From Planctomycetota bacterium (GTDB lineage: Bacteria; Planctomycetota; Planctomycetia; Gemmatales; Gemmataceae): 48,338 bases of DNA. The notes below the pieces were generated by a model. That model was not told the origin of the DNA. It searched no databases and saw nothing but the letters and a program-made list of their open reading frames with translations. The DNA lies in the NCBI GenBank assembly GCA_016191165.1, contig JACPPF010000096.1:1-48338 (forward strand), given 5' to 3'. Of this stretch, positions 41,132 to 48,338 are shown piece after piece; positions within the stretch are counted from its first letter, which is position 1, and each line of letters starts with the position of its first letter. The translations under genes and the position numbers were made by a program.

Positions 41132-42445
41132 ATGGTGTCTCCATTTCGATTCCTGGCGCTATTGGTCGTCGTCGGTATGGCTGCCAGTGAAGCTTGCGAG
41201 GCCCAGGAGAAGGGCTATCATTTTCGCGTCGAGTCGAATTTGCGTGCCGGGGTGGCGAAGGTCGATATCACGCCGCCTCCGGATACTCCCGTGGTTGGGC
41301 ACGTTCGGCCGACGAATGGCGTCCGCGATCCCATCCGCGCCGGTGTGCTCCTTCTGGACAATGGCAACACGCGCGCAGCCATCGTCACGCTCGACTTGAT
41401 CAACGCCCCGAGCGACATGGTCACGCAGCTACGTGAAGCGATTGCCGACCGGACCAAAACGCCCAGCAAGAATATCATGGTCGCGACTTCACACAACCAC
41501 TCGGGCCCAGGCTGGGCACGCGAGCCGGCCTGGGGCCGCGTGATGGTCAACAAAATCGCCGCCGCGTCTGCCGACGCCTTGAAGCAAATGCGCCCCGTGA
41601 CGATCGGCTACGGCGAGGATCGCATCGACTTCAATATCAATCGTCGGAAAGTGATCGATGGCAGAGCCGTGGTTCGCCTCAACCCGGACGGCCCGTGTGA
41701 CCATCGAGTCAAGGTGCTTCGCTTTGACGATGGCAAAACGCTTGAACCGATGGGAGTCCTCATGCATGCCGTCTGTCATCCGTGCGTTTTCACCTGGGGC
41801 GACAAACTGACCCCGCCATTTCCCAAGGGCTTTCCGAAGATCAGTGCTGATTTCCCTGGGGAGGCGCAAAGCTTTGTCGAGAAAGTCTACGGCCCCAGGA
41901 CGCATGCCTTGTTCTTGCAGGGCTGCGCGGGAGATATTCGCCCGAACTTGCCTGGGGTCCCGTATCGTTGTGGCGACGAGGCAGACATCAAGTGGACGGG
42001 GCGAAGCCTGGGCTGCGCAGTTGTACGCGCCCTTGACCGCAGCGTGGTCCGAGAGCAACTTGCGAAACGGAAGTCGATTTACCCGCTTCGCTGCGCGACC
42101 AGCGTGATCAGCCTGCCGGGCAAAAAAGGCAAGCTGGCCTGCGAGATGCAGGCGCTACGGGTCGGCGACTTCTTGCTCTTGACCATGCCGGGCGAGCCGA
42201 TGGTCGAGTACGGCTTCAAGATCGAGAAAGCCATCGCCGACCGCGCCATCCCGATTGTCGTTGGTTACGCCAACGGCCACCTCGGTTACATCTGCACGGC
42301 GGAATCGTACAAGTACGGCGGCTATGAGCCGAACACATCGCCGCTTCTGCCCGAGGCCGAGCCCTTGATACTGGCTGAGCTGGGTCGGCTAGCTGACAGG
42401 GTCCTTGCCGACGTCTTTGAGTCAATCAGACCGAGCGAGAAATGA
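41132..42445 (+). CDS. Neutral/alkaline ceramidase-like hydrolase, secreted
   Basis: The 437-residue protein has a signal peptide (VSPFRFLALLVVVGMAASEACEAQ). Then RAGVAKVDITPPPDTPVVGHV and TRAAIVTLDLI follow, with the motif ATSHNHSGPG carrying zinc-ligand histidines, AVCHPCVF, FPGEAQSFVEKV and LFLQGCAGDIRP. These are the hallmarks of the N-terminal catalytic domain of neutral/alkaline ceramidases, found in bacteria without sphingolipids as enzymes acting on other amides or esters. The C-terminal immunoglobulin-like domain of true ceramidases is absent, so the substrate cannot be stated. GGGAGG precedes the ATG. The gene appears monocistronic. Confidence 0.8.
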   Translation: MVSPFRFLALLVVVGMAASEACEAQEKGYHFRVESNLRAGVAKVDITPPPDTPVVGHVRPTNGVRDPIRAGVLLLDNGNTRAAIVTLDLINAPSDMVTQLREAIADRTKTPSKNIMVATSHNHSGPGWAREPAWGRVMVNKIAAASADALKQMRPVTIGYGEDRIDFNINRRKVIDGRAVVRLNPDGPCDHRVKVLRFDDGKTLEPMGVLMHAVCHPCVFTWGDKLTPPFPKGFPKISADFPGEAQSFVEKVYGPRTHALFLQGCAGDIRPNLPGVPYRCGDEADIKWTGRSLGCAVVRALDRSVVREQLAKRKSIYPLRCATSVISLPGKKGKLACEMQALRVGDFLLLTMPGEPMVEYGFKIEKAIADRAIPIVVGYANGHLGYICTAESYKYGGYEPNTSPLLPEAEPLILAELGRLADRVLADVFESIRPSEK

Positions 42446-42587
42446 AGGATTGGGCGTTACCAGCCCGCGCCGCAAGCAAGGGTAAAGCGAACAGGCCCTT
42501 GCTTGACCTGCGGGGTTGTCGGGACACCTTTTCAGTGACCCGTTCGGCGCGGCCCCGCGGGATTTGGTTGCGTCTCAGTTGGACCGT

Positions 42588-42639
42588 AGGACTCACGCTT
42601 CGCGTGAGGAAATCCTCACGCGGAGCGTGAGGTCTACGA
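42588..42639. repeat. Palindrome built from GCGTGAGG arms
   Basis: GTAGGACTCACGCTTCGCGTGAGG is followed by CCTCACGCGGAGCGTGAGGTCTACG. Both arms fold and the unit recurs in part at 22236. Upstream (42454-42480) lies a short ACCAGCCCGCG-type repeat. Confidence 0.65.
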
Positions 42640-42661
42640 TCCAGAGGCGCATAACCGAAAT

Positions 42662-43591
42662 TCACTTCTTCTTGAGATGCTTATCAAACCAGTCGGCAAT
42701 CACGGGGAAGTCCTTGGCGGCGCCGTTGAAATCGTGGCCGCGCCCCTTTCGGACCACGAGTTCCGCAGCGACACCGGCCTCCTTGTAGCGGGCCATGATC
42801 AACTCGGCTTGCTGGATCGGCACCAGCTTGTCGGCATCGCCGTGAATGATCAGCGCTGGCGCGGACTTGGCATTGACATGCGTCACCGGCGAAACCTTGC
42901 GAGCCAAGTCGCGGGCTTTCGTGGCCGAGATGCGCTCCAACAACTTGGTCTTCGGGTCGAATTCCCGCACGTCCATCACGAGGCGAAAGTTGGCGAGCAG
43001 GCCGTCGGGAGCAAAGGCGTACTTGTCCTTGCCGCCGTAGTTGAGGAAATCGGTGGGCGGGAAAAAGCAGGCGACCGCCTGCACCCGGCTCGAAGCGCGT
43101 TCGACCGGATCAAGCGCCTTGGGGTTGCCCGGGTCGCCGGCCGTCCCTTGCATCAACGATAAGTGCCCGCCCGCCGAGCCGCCGGTGATGCCGATGCGGT
43201 CGGGGTCGATCTTGTAATTCTTGGCGTGGTGGCGAATGAAGCGAATCGAGCGGTTCACGTCGGCAATCGCCTCGGGAATCGTGAAACGCGGCTGGCTGGC
43301 ATGAACCACCGCGAAGACCGTGTAGCCTCGCTTGAGCGGCTCGCCGAAGAGCTGCCGGAAAATCGGCGAATTGATCGAATTCGGATCGGAAAACCAGCCG
43401 CCGCTGACGACCATCACGACCGCGGCGCCGTTGGCGCCCTTCTTCGGCGTGAAGACGTCGAGGGTCAAGGCCGTGCCGAACTTGCGGCCATAGATCACGT
43501 CCTTGGTGCGCGTGAAATCCTGCGCCCGCGACGGGGCTGGCAGGCCAATGCACGCCAAACCAAGCAAGAATGCGAACAACACGCTACGCAT
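42662..43591 (-). CDS. Secreted alpha/beta hydrolase (esterase-like)
   Basis: The 309-residue protein has a signal peptide (MRSVLFAFLLGLACIGLPAPSRAQ), an oxyanion-hole segment VVMVVSGGWFSD, the nucleophile elbow GITGGSAGGHLSL (Ser in GGSAGG), and a conserved Asp and His near HGDADKLVP and GRGHDF. It fits the BD-FAE/acetylesterase group of planctomycetes. ATG 43591 is taken because GGAG lies about eight bases upstream and a signal peptide starts there; a longer frame exists but carries no sensible sequence. It follows purF on the same strand after 34 bases and may be co-transcribed with it. Confidence 0.85.
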   Translation of the reverse strand: MRSVLFAFLLGLACIGLPAPSRAQDFTRTKDVIYGRKFGTALTLDVFTPKKGANGAAVVMVVSGGWFSDPNSINSPIFRQLFGEPLKRGYTVFAVVHASQPRFTIPEAIADVNRSIRFIRHHAKNYKIDPDRIGITGGSAGGHLSLMQGTAGDPGNPKALDPVERASSRVQAVACFFPPTDFLNYGGKDKYAFAPDGLLANFRLVMDVREFDPKTKLLERISATKARDLARKVSPVTHVNAKSAPALIIHGDADKLVPIQQAELIMARYKEAGVAAELVVRKGRGHDFNGAAKDFPVIADWFDKHLKKK

Positions 43592-43625
43592 GATGGACTC
43601 CGATCGGTAACGACGACCTATCCCG

Positions 43626-45317
43626 TCAACTACACCCCTGCCCGGCCGATTCATAAGTGCGGCCATTGCCGTCTCCGTCCTTGTCTTCGTGTTTCCGTAG
43701 GGCCAGTTGATACATCTTTTCGCCGGCCTCGGTGGGGTAATCGCCGGTGATGCACGCCCGGCATAGCCGCTCCTGGGGCAAACGGATACACCGCGCGATG
43801 GCGTCCAGCGGCAGGTAGAAGAGGCTGTCGGCTTCCAGATCGCGGGCCATGGCCTGTTGCTCTTCCATGGTGATGACCTTGCCGCGCATGAACTTCGGGG
43901 CATACAGTTCGCCGACGGTGGACATGTCAATGCCGTAAAAGCAGGGGGCGATGATCGGCGGGCAGGCAACGCGGACGTGAATCTCCTTGGCGCCGCCGCG
44001 CTCACGAATGAGCCGCAGCAGCGACTTCAGCGTCGTGCTGCGAACGATCGAGTCCTCGACGAGCAGGACGCGCCGGCCTTCGAGCACTTCTCTCAACGGG
44101 GAGAATTTCATGCGCACGCGATCGACGCGGTTGTTGCCCTCGATGAAGGTTCGGCCGATATGGCGATTGCGCATCAGGCCTTCAACGGAAGGGACGCCGA
44201 GTTCGAAGGCCATGGCGTCGGCGGCGGCCTTACCGGTGTCGGGGACCGGAACGACGACCGTGTTGTAATCGGGCTTGATGATGCCGAGGCGATGTTCCTG
44301 GATTGCGAGTTCTTTGCCAAGGGCCGAGCGCGACAGGTAGACGCTGCGTTCATCCAGCGTGCTGGCGACGTTGGCGAAATAGATCCACTCGAAGAAGCAA
44401 TGGGAGGTGCGCGCGGCGGGTTGTGGCACGATCTCAGAACCTGGCCGCGGCGCCGGCGTGACTCGGTCGGGGGACTTTGCCATGATGCTGGGCGCCACGA
44501 CGCAGGGCGCGGGTGGCTCGGCGAAACGCTCGATGCGGACCTGATTGTCCTGGATCAGCACCATCTCGCCCGGCTGAAGCGTCTTCACCGTGGTGAATCC
44601 AAGGTTGGAAAGCGCGACGCTCTCGCTGGCGGCGGCGAAGAGCGGGCCGTCGATCGCGTAACACAACGGACGGAAGCCGAGCGGATCGCGCACAACCGCC
44701 ATGTCGCCGTTGCCGTTCATGAACACGAGGTTGTAGGCGCCGTCGAATTTCCGGCTCAGGTTGCGGAAGACCTGAACGAGGTCGGGACGGTCGTCGCCTC
44801 GGAGTTCGTAGCTGAGGTAGTGCATGATGACCTCGGTGTCGAGGTCGCGCATCAGGTAATAGTCTTCCTTGGTTAGCAACTCGTTTTTGAGGTCGCGGTA
44901 GTTGGTCAGCTGGCCGTTGAAGGCCATGGTGTACCACTTCCACTTGCGGCCATGATAGCGTTCGAAGGGCTGGGCGTGGTCCTTGTCGTTCTTGCCGCAG
45001 GTGGCGTAGCGGACGTGGCCGATGGCGGCCCGGCCGGCGTGATCACGCATGATATTGCCGAACTTCGCCGGGTGGTTGAGTCGAAAAGCCTCGATGACGG
45101 TGCCGATTTGCTTGTACGTGCTCAGGACGCTATCGCGCTGCGGGTTGAAGGTGGTCATGCCGGCAGCCAGCTGGCCGCGGTTTTGCAGGTCGAGCAACAT
45201 GCGCGGCATGAGGCGTGAGATTTGCTCGGGGCCTTCCTTGGGCGCGAGCCTGGATGCGGTCGGGCTTTCCAGGTGATAGATCGCCGCGACTCCGCATTCA
45301 TGATGCAATTCACTCAT
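43626..45317 (-). CDS. purF: Amidophosphoribosyltransferase
   Basis: The 563-residue enzyme catalyses the first step of purine synthesis, transferring glutamine amide to PRPP. The N-terminal [13 protein letters not shown] gives catalytic Cys8 once the short propeptide is removed. Ntn-hydrolase motifs include IGHVRYAT and [12 protein letters not shown], and the PRPP-binding motif is [15 protein letters not shown]. Cysteines typical of the iron-sulfur form are present ([23 protein letters not shown]). The protein is longer than the E. coli enzyme through a proline-rich insert about 270-305 ([19 protein letters not shown]). Housekeeping gene of the chromosome, helpful as an anchor. Confidence 0.95.
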   Translation of the reverse strand: MSELHHECGVAAIYHLESPTASRLAPKEGPEQISRLMPRMLLDLQNRGQLAAGMTTFNPQRDSVLSTYKQIGTVIEAFRLNHPAKFGNIMRDHAGRAAIGHVRYATCGKNDKDHAQPFERYHGRKWKWYTMAFNGQLTNYRDLKNELLTKEDYYLMRDLDTEVIMHYLSYELRGDDRPDLVQVFRNLSRKFDGAYNLVFMNGNGDMAVVRDPLGFRPLCYAIDGPLFAAASESVALSNLGFTTVKTLQPGEMVLIQDNQVRIERFAEPPAPCVVAPSIMAKSPDRVTPAPRPGSEIVPQPAARTSHCFFEWIYFANVASTLDERSVYLSRSALGKELAIQEHRLGIIKPDYNTVVVPVPDTGKAAADAMAFELGVPSVEGLMRNRHIGRTFIEGNNRVDRVRMKFSPLREVLEGRRVLLVEDSIVRSTTLKSLLRLIRERGGAKEIHVRVACPPIIAPCFYGIDMSTVGELYAPKFMRGKVITMEEQQAMARDLEADSLFYLPLDAIARCIRLPQERLCRACITGDYPTEAGEKMYQLALRKHEDKDGDGNGRTYESAGQGCS

Positions 45318-45576
45318 GATTCAGGCAGCTCGAAGGGAGAAGGACGAAAGCGAAGCCCAGCCACTTGTATTATAGGACAGGCGCTGGCTTCGTACAACCG
45401 GCGCGTTCAGGATGCCGAGCGCTTGGCGCCGCGGCACGACGAAGCCAGGCGCCTGGCGGAATTCCTGGAATTCGGACTGCCCCATTTGTTTCCTTTCCAT
45501 TTACGACCTATATTCGAGTGGAAACTCATCGCTCATGGTGCTCGGCAAATTTGGCTGTGGAAACGGGAGGCTTTTC

Positions 45577-46044
45577 ATGGGTGAAGATCGCAAAACGGTT
45601 TGGGTCGATCCGTTTCAGACCCGGTTGTCGCTTCGCATTGGCGGTTATCTCGCCGTTTTCTTCGTTGTTTTTTGCAATCTCCTGTTTGTCTGGAAGCTTT
45701 GCACCGAAGGCGTGACGGACCCCGTTGGTCAATTCCTGGAAACGCTCCGCGCCAACGTGCCGGTGCTGGTTTGTTTGATCTTCCTGGTGCCGGTGATGGC
45801 GTGGGACATGATCCGTTTTTCCCATCACCTGGTGGGCCCGCTCGTGCGTTTCCGCCATGCCATCAAGGCCATTGCCGACGGCGAACCGATTCGCCCGGTC
45901 AAGCTGCGCGATGGCGATCACCTGACCGAGATGCGCGACGAATTCAACCGGATGCTGGAAGAACTGCAAAAGCGCGGCGTGCCCGTGCTCAAGCCCGCCG
46001 ACCCCGCACGGGAGAACGGCGAGTCCGAAAAGAAATCCGCCTGA
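45577..46044 (+). CDS. HAMP-domain membrane protein without kinase domain
   Basis: The 155-residue protein has two transmembrane helices (about 23-45 and 68-88) and a HAMP domain (HHLVGPLVRFRHAIKAIADGEPIRPVKLRDGDHLTEMRDEFNRMLEEL), then a short charged tail. It has no histidine-kinase or methyl-accepting region. ATG 45577 is chosen with GGGAGG seven bases upstream; longer frames begin in unrelated sequence. It lies upstream of the Flp-type pilin gene (62 bases) on the same strand. Such short HAMP proteins may relay signals to a separate partner. Confidence 0.8.
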   Translation: MGEDRKTVWVDPFQTRLSLRIGGYLAVFFVVFCNLLFVWKLCTEGVTDPVGQFLETLRANVPVLVCLIFLVPVMAWDMIRFSHHLVGPLVRFRHAIKAIADGEPIRPVKLRDGDHLTEMRDEFNRMLEELQKRGVPVLKPADPARENGESEKKSA

Positions 46045-46105
46045 CCCGATCCTGTTTTGCGGCTCGCCTCAGGCGAGCGCGTTGGAAACCCGCCGAGGAG
46101 CCATC

Positions 46106-46321
46106 ATGATGCTGGTGCTGCCGCCGACGAACCCGATCGAATCCCCGGAGGTCTCGACCCAGGCGCGCGCGCGCCGCGGCGCGACGCTGATGGAGTACCT
46201 GATGATGCTGTCGCTCATCATCACGGTGTGCATCATTGGCGTCGGGTACTTCGGCATGAAGACCAACGAGGTTTCGAGCGCCGCGTCGTCGGCGATTTCC
46301 AAGAGCGTCAAGGACAAGTGA
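46106..46321 (+). CDS. Flp/type IVb pilin-like protein
   Basis: The 71-residue protein has a basic leader up to RARRGATLMEYLMMLSLIITVCIIGVGYFG. In place of GxxxxE the site reads GATLMEY, as in Flp family pilins, with the hydrophobic helix behind it. No prepilin peptidase or tad genes lie in the window, so the assembly machinery would be elsewhere. ATG 46106 follows GAGGAG by five bases; TTG 46082 would add eight residues. The terminator at 46359 follows. Confidence 0.72.
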   Translation: MMLVLPPTNPIESPEVSTQARARRGATLMEYLMMLSLIITVCIIGVGYFGMKTNEVSSAASSAISKSVKDK

Positions 46322-46358
46322 ACGAAGGCCGCACACCGATCTGCCGCCTGGAAATGAC

Positions 46359-46393
46359 AAACCCCGCGAGGCACGACCTGCGCGCGGGGTTTT
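46359..46393. terminator. Terminator between convergent genes
   Basis: AACCCCGCG (46360-46368) pairs with CGCGGGGTT (46383-46391), followed by TTT on the plus strand. It separates the pilin gene from the convergent TIGR03067 gene. Confidence 0.8.
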
Positions 46394-46414
46394 GCGTTGA
46401 CCGAACGGGCCATT

Positions 46415-46867
46415 CTATTTCTTGTCCCGCTCGAACGTCAGGTAGAGATGCGTCTTGTCGCCGTCCTCGTTTGGGAAGGCGGCGGGGCGTCCGTCTTTGC
46501 CGGGCTCGTTGGCACACCATTGCAACTTGTCGCCATCGACCTTGTAAATGCCGAGGGAGGTCTTGCCCTTGTATTTTTCGACTTGCCGGCTGGTGCCGTC
46601 GGTGACGGTCATGTCGATGGTGTGCGGAGTCTTGGACGGATCGACCTTGAATGTCCCGTTGATGGTTTCCTTCTTATCATCGCGGGATTTCGTCAACGTG
46701 AACTTGTCGCCGGCGAAAGCGAGCGTAATCTTGGCGGTGCCCTTGGTCTGACTCCAGGAACCCTGCACTGCCTTGGCGCCCTTCGCGCCCTGGGCTACGG
46801 CGTCGAGCAAACAGGCGCCAAAGAGGAAAGTAGACATCAGCGCGACCATCGTGAACATTCTTCGCAT
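46415..46867 (-). CDS. TIGR03067-like secreted protein
   Basis: The 150-residue protein has a signal peptide (MRRMFTMVALMSTFLFGACLLDAVAQG) and the pattern VQGSWSQTKGTAKITLAFAGDKFTL, FKVDPSKTPHTIDMTV, GIYKVDGDKLQWC and a final YLTFERDK, characteristic of TIGR03067. ATG 46867 has GAGGTG just upstream; a longer frame to 46954 runs through a palindrome and is not credible. The gene has a 46-bp palindrome (46893-46948) directly upstream. Ligand and function unknown. Confidence 0.8.
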   Translation of the reverse strand: MRRMFTMVALMSTFLFGACLLDAVAQGAKGAKAVQGSWSQTKGTAKITLAFAGDKFTLTKSRDDKKETINGTFKVDPSKTPHTIDMTVTDGTSRQVEKYKGKTSLGIYKVDGDKLQWCANEPGKDGRPAAFPNEDGDKTHLYLTFERDKK

Positions 46868-46892
46868 GGAAACACCTCGTGGGGTTGAAATC

Positions 46893-46948
46893 GCCGCTTG
46901 CGGCTTAGCGTTCGCAAGGTATTGCGCGAACGCTAAGCCGCAAGCGGC
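46893..46948. repeat. Perfect inverted repeat with 23-bp arms
   Basis: The arms, 46893-46915 and 46926-46948, are complementary over all 23 bases around a ten-base loop. It sits between the DUF1501 stop and the TIGR03067-like gene. It is probably a repeat of the same dispersed type, based on CTAAGCCGCAAGCGGC, and might act as terminator for the DUF1501 gene. Confidence 0.88.
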
Positions 46949-46954
46949 TGACAT

Positions 46955-48338
46955 TTAGAATACCGCGGTAATAGGTTGCCCATCGCAGATTCGGACAGGC
47001 CGGCCCTCGCGGTCATGTACCTCGGCGTCGGGCCGGATGCCCAGGGCGTGATACATCGTCGCCAAAACGTCCTCCGGGCTCACCGGATTCTCGGTCGGGT
47101 AGGCGGCCAATCGATCGCTCCGGCCATATACCTGCCCGCCGCGCACACCGCCGCCGGAAAACGCGACGGTGTAGCACGGGCCCCAATGTTCGCGGCCCTG
47201 GTTCGGGTTGATGCGCGGCGTTCGGCCGAATTCGCCCATGGCGACGACGAGCGTGTCATCCAGAAGCCCGCGCTGGTGCAAATCTTCGAGCAGCGCCGAG
47301 TACGCCTGATCGAGCGGCGGCAAGCAATAAGGGGCACGCAACATGCTCCAGCCGGTCTGGCCATGCGGGATCCCGACGCCGCCGTGCGTGTCCCACACGT
47401 TCGATACCGTGCCCGACGGCGCCACATAAAGCCAGATTACCGAGACAAGCCGCACCTCGGCTTCGATAAGCCGACGCGCCAGCAAAAAGCTCTCGCCATA
47501 TTCATTGCGGCCATATCGATCGCGCAACCACGCAGGCTCCTGATCGACCTGAAAGGCGCGACGCGCCTGGGATGAGGTCAACATGCGGTAGGCTTGTTCG
47601 TGGAACGCGCTCAGCCCGTCGGTCGCGCGGCTGTTCTGGAAGTGGCGTTCGCTTTGCTCGATCAGATTGAGCAGCCCGCGCCGCGCTTGCAGGCGCGTGG
47701 TCGGAAGATCGGCGGGCAGCTCCACCGGCGCGGCATAACGGTCCCGGGCGCTCGGCGCCTCGCGAATCTCCATCGGATCGTGCCGCGGCCCCAACCAGCC
47801 CGAATACGTGCCAGCATAGGTCACGCCGCCATGCCCGATCGGACGCGGGATCGTCACCGACGTCGGCATCGCCCCCGGCGGTGTCAACGCGCTGACCATC
47901 GCCGGGAAGTTCGGGAAATCACGCCGCGAACGCTGATTGCGCGGCACCACCAGCGTGTTGTTCACCTGCCCCGTCAGCGTGCGATAGACCGACGGCTCAT
48001 GCACATTGCTCGGATGCGTCACCGACCGCACCAGCGCTAGCTTGTCGGCATGGCGAGCAAGCATCGGCAGATGATCGCAAAGCTGAATCCCGGGAACATT
48101 GGTCTGAATGGGCTGAAAGAGACTGCGAATCCCCTCGGGGGCATCGGGCTTCATGTCCCACATATCCTGCTGCGGCGGCCCGCCCCACAGGTAGAGCAGG
48201 TAGCCGTCCAATCTCTGCGCAGCATATACGGCCACGGGCGTCTCGGACGGTCGCGGAGTGATCTTTTGGGGCTCGGGGGAATTTGGCGTCGATGCGTTAG
48301 CCGTCGGGGCTGGGGATGAGCTTGTCGAGAATTGGTTC
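46955..48338 (-). CDS. DUF1501 protein, 5' end outside the window
   Basis: The frame is open to the right edge, so the N-terminus is missing. Visible: a low-complexity segment rich in Ser, Pro and Thr near the edge (NQFSTSSSPAPTANASTPNS), then YLLYLWGGPPQQDMWDMKPDAP, CDHLPMLARHADKLALVRSV, VSVIWLY, NVWDTHGGVG, VVAMGEFGRTPRIN and GREHWGPCYTVAFSGGG, all DUF1501 hallmarks. The Ser/Pro/Thr stretch just before YLLYLWGG is unusual for the family and may be a linker. Exported enzyme-like protein of the alkaline-phosphatase superfamily with unknown substrate. Confidence 0.9.
   Translation of the reverse strand, partial: NQFSTSSSPAPTANASTPNSPEPQKITPRPSETPVAVYAAQRLDGYLLYLWGGPPQQDMWDMKPDAPEGIRSLFQPIQTNVPGIQLCDHLPMLARHADKLALVRSVTHPSNVHEPSVYRTLTGQVNNTLVVPRNQRSRRDFPNFPAMVSALTPPGAMPTSVTIPRPIGHGGVTYAGTYSGWLGPRHDPMEIREAPSARDRYAAPVELPADLPTTRLQARRGLLNLIEQSERHFQNSRATDGLSAFHEQAYRMLTSSQARRAFQVDQEPAWLRDRYGRNEYGESFLLARRLIEAEVRLVSVIWLYVAPSGTVSNVWDTHGGVGIPHGQTGWSMLRAPYCLPPLDQAYSALLEDLHQRGLLDDTLVVAMGEFGRTPRINPNQGREHWGPCYTVAFSGGGVRGGQVYGRSDRLAAYPTENPVSPEDVLATMYHALGIRPDAEVHDREGRPVRICDGQPITAVF

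Noticed and set aside
42662-44005. Longer alpha/beta hydrolase reading frame up to 44005
   Set aside because: The N-terminal extension is antisense-like translation of the purF coding region in another frame; the signal peptide and ribosome binding site place the start at 43591.
1-48338. tRNA or rRNA genes as integration targets
   Set aside because: Reading for T-arm-like motifs and acceptor pairing revealed no convincing tRNA; no rRNA sequence was recognised.

Overview
The window looks like a chromosomal segment of a planctomycete, probably of the Gemmata/Gemmataceae type. The evidence is the density of families that are expanded almost only there: DUF1501 proteins (three), a DUF1549/DUF1553 protein with a planctomycete-type cytochrome motif, a DUF1592-type giant cytochrome-like protein, a DUF1552 protein, two TIGR03067-like secreted proteins, a PD40/multi-CxxCH protein, and a broken surface protein with the LEDR-type N-terminal motif. 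Base composition is GC-rich and many short palindromic repeats are scattered between and even inside genes. No rRNA, tRNA, CRISPR array or classical insertion sequence was seen. LAYOUT. 1-183: a CsrA-like start on the minus strand running off the left edge. 512-4581: a strong hairpin terminator, then a tightly coupled four-gene signalling operon (globin-coupled histidine kinase, double receiver, REC-PAS-kinase, REC-ANTAR antiterminator), followed by a class-II-like cytochrome c. 5665-8160: groES, a retropepsin-like protease gene, groEL and a terminator. 8161-12264: accessory region with a broken surface-protein gene, a zinc-peptidase-like gene, two orphan genes, REP-type repeats and an array of GCCGGC palindromes. 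12265-17221: ABC-type export permease and membrane-fusion protein, and a large membrane M48 peptidase. 17470-25764: DUF1501, VapBC, DUF1501, an acidic membrane protein, an Rpn-like nuclease and DUF1553. 26087-36726: DUF1592 and DUF1552 genes separated by almost 6 kb of small gene cassettes. 37046-48338: PD40/cytochrome protein, TIGR03067, ceramidase-like, alpha/beta hydrolase, purF, HAMP protein, Flp-type pilin, TIGR03067 and a partial DUF1501. MAIN OBSERVATION. The 3' end of the DUF1592 gene is present four times (29273-29485, 30299-30511, 31457-31638, 32330-32449). Between successive copies sits one two-gene module each: a Tse2-like toxin candidate with partner, a HEPN candidate with partner, and an AF2212/VapB-like plus PIN pair. 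The same arrangement occurs at the 3' end of a DUF1501 gene (VapBC between the gene end and a decayed copy of that end) and of the DUF1553 gene (Rpn-like nuclease between the end and a copy). Further right, two more two-gene modules (small protein plus retropepsin) are separated by three copies of a 128-132 bp element made of two inverted REP hairpins around a constant core. A DUF559 endonuclease gene then sits inside 40-bp inverted repeats that match at 39 of 40 positions. DUF1592/DUF1552 and DUF1553/DUF1501 are normally neighbours in planctomycetes, so the simplest reading is that toxin-antitoxin-like cassettes accumulate at the 3' ends of these genes without destroying them. A second theme is that REP-type palindromes have entered coding sequences in frame at three places.
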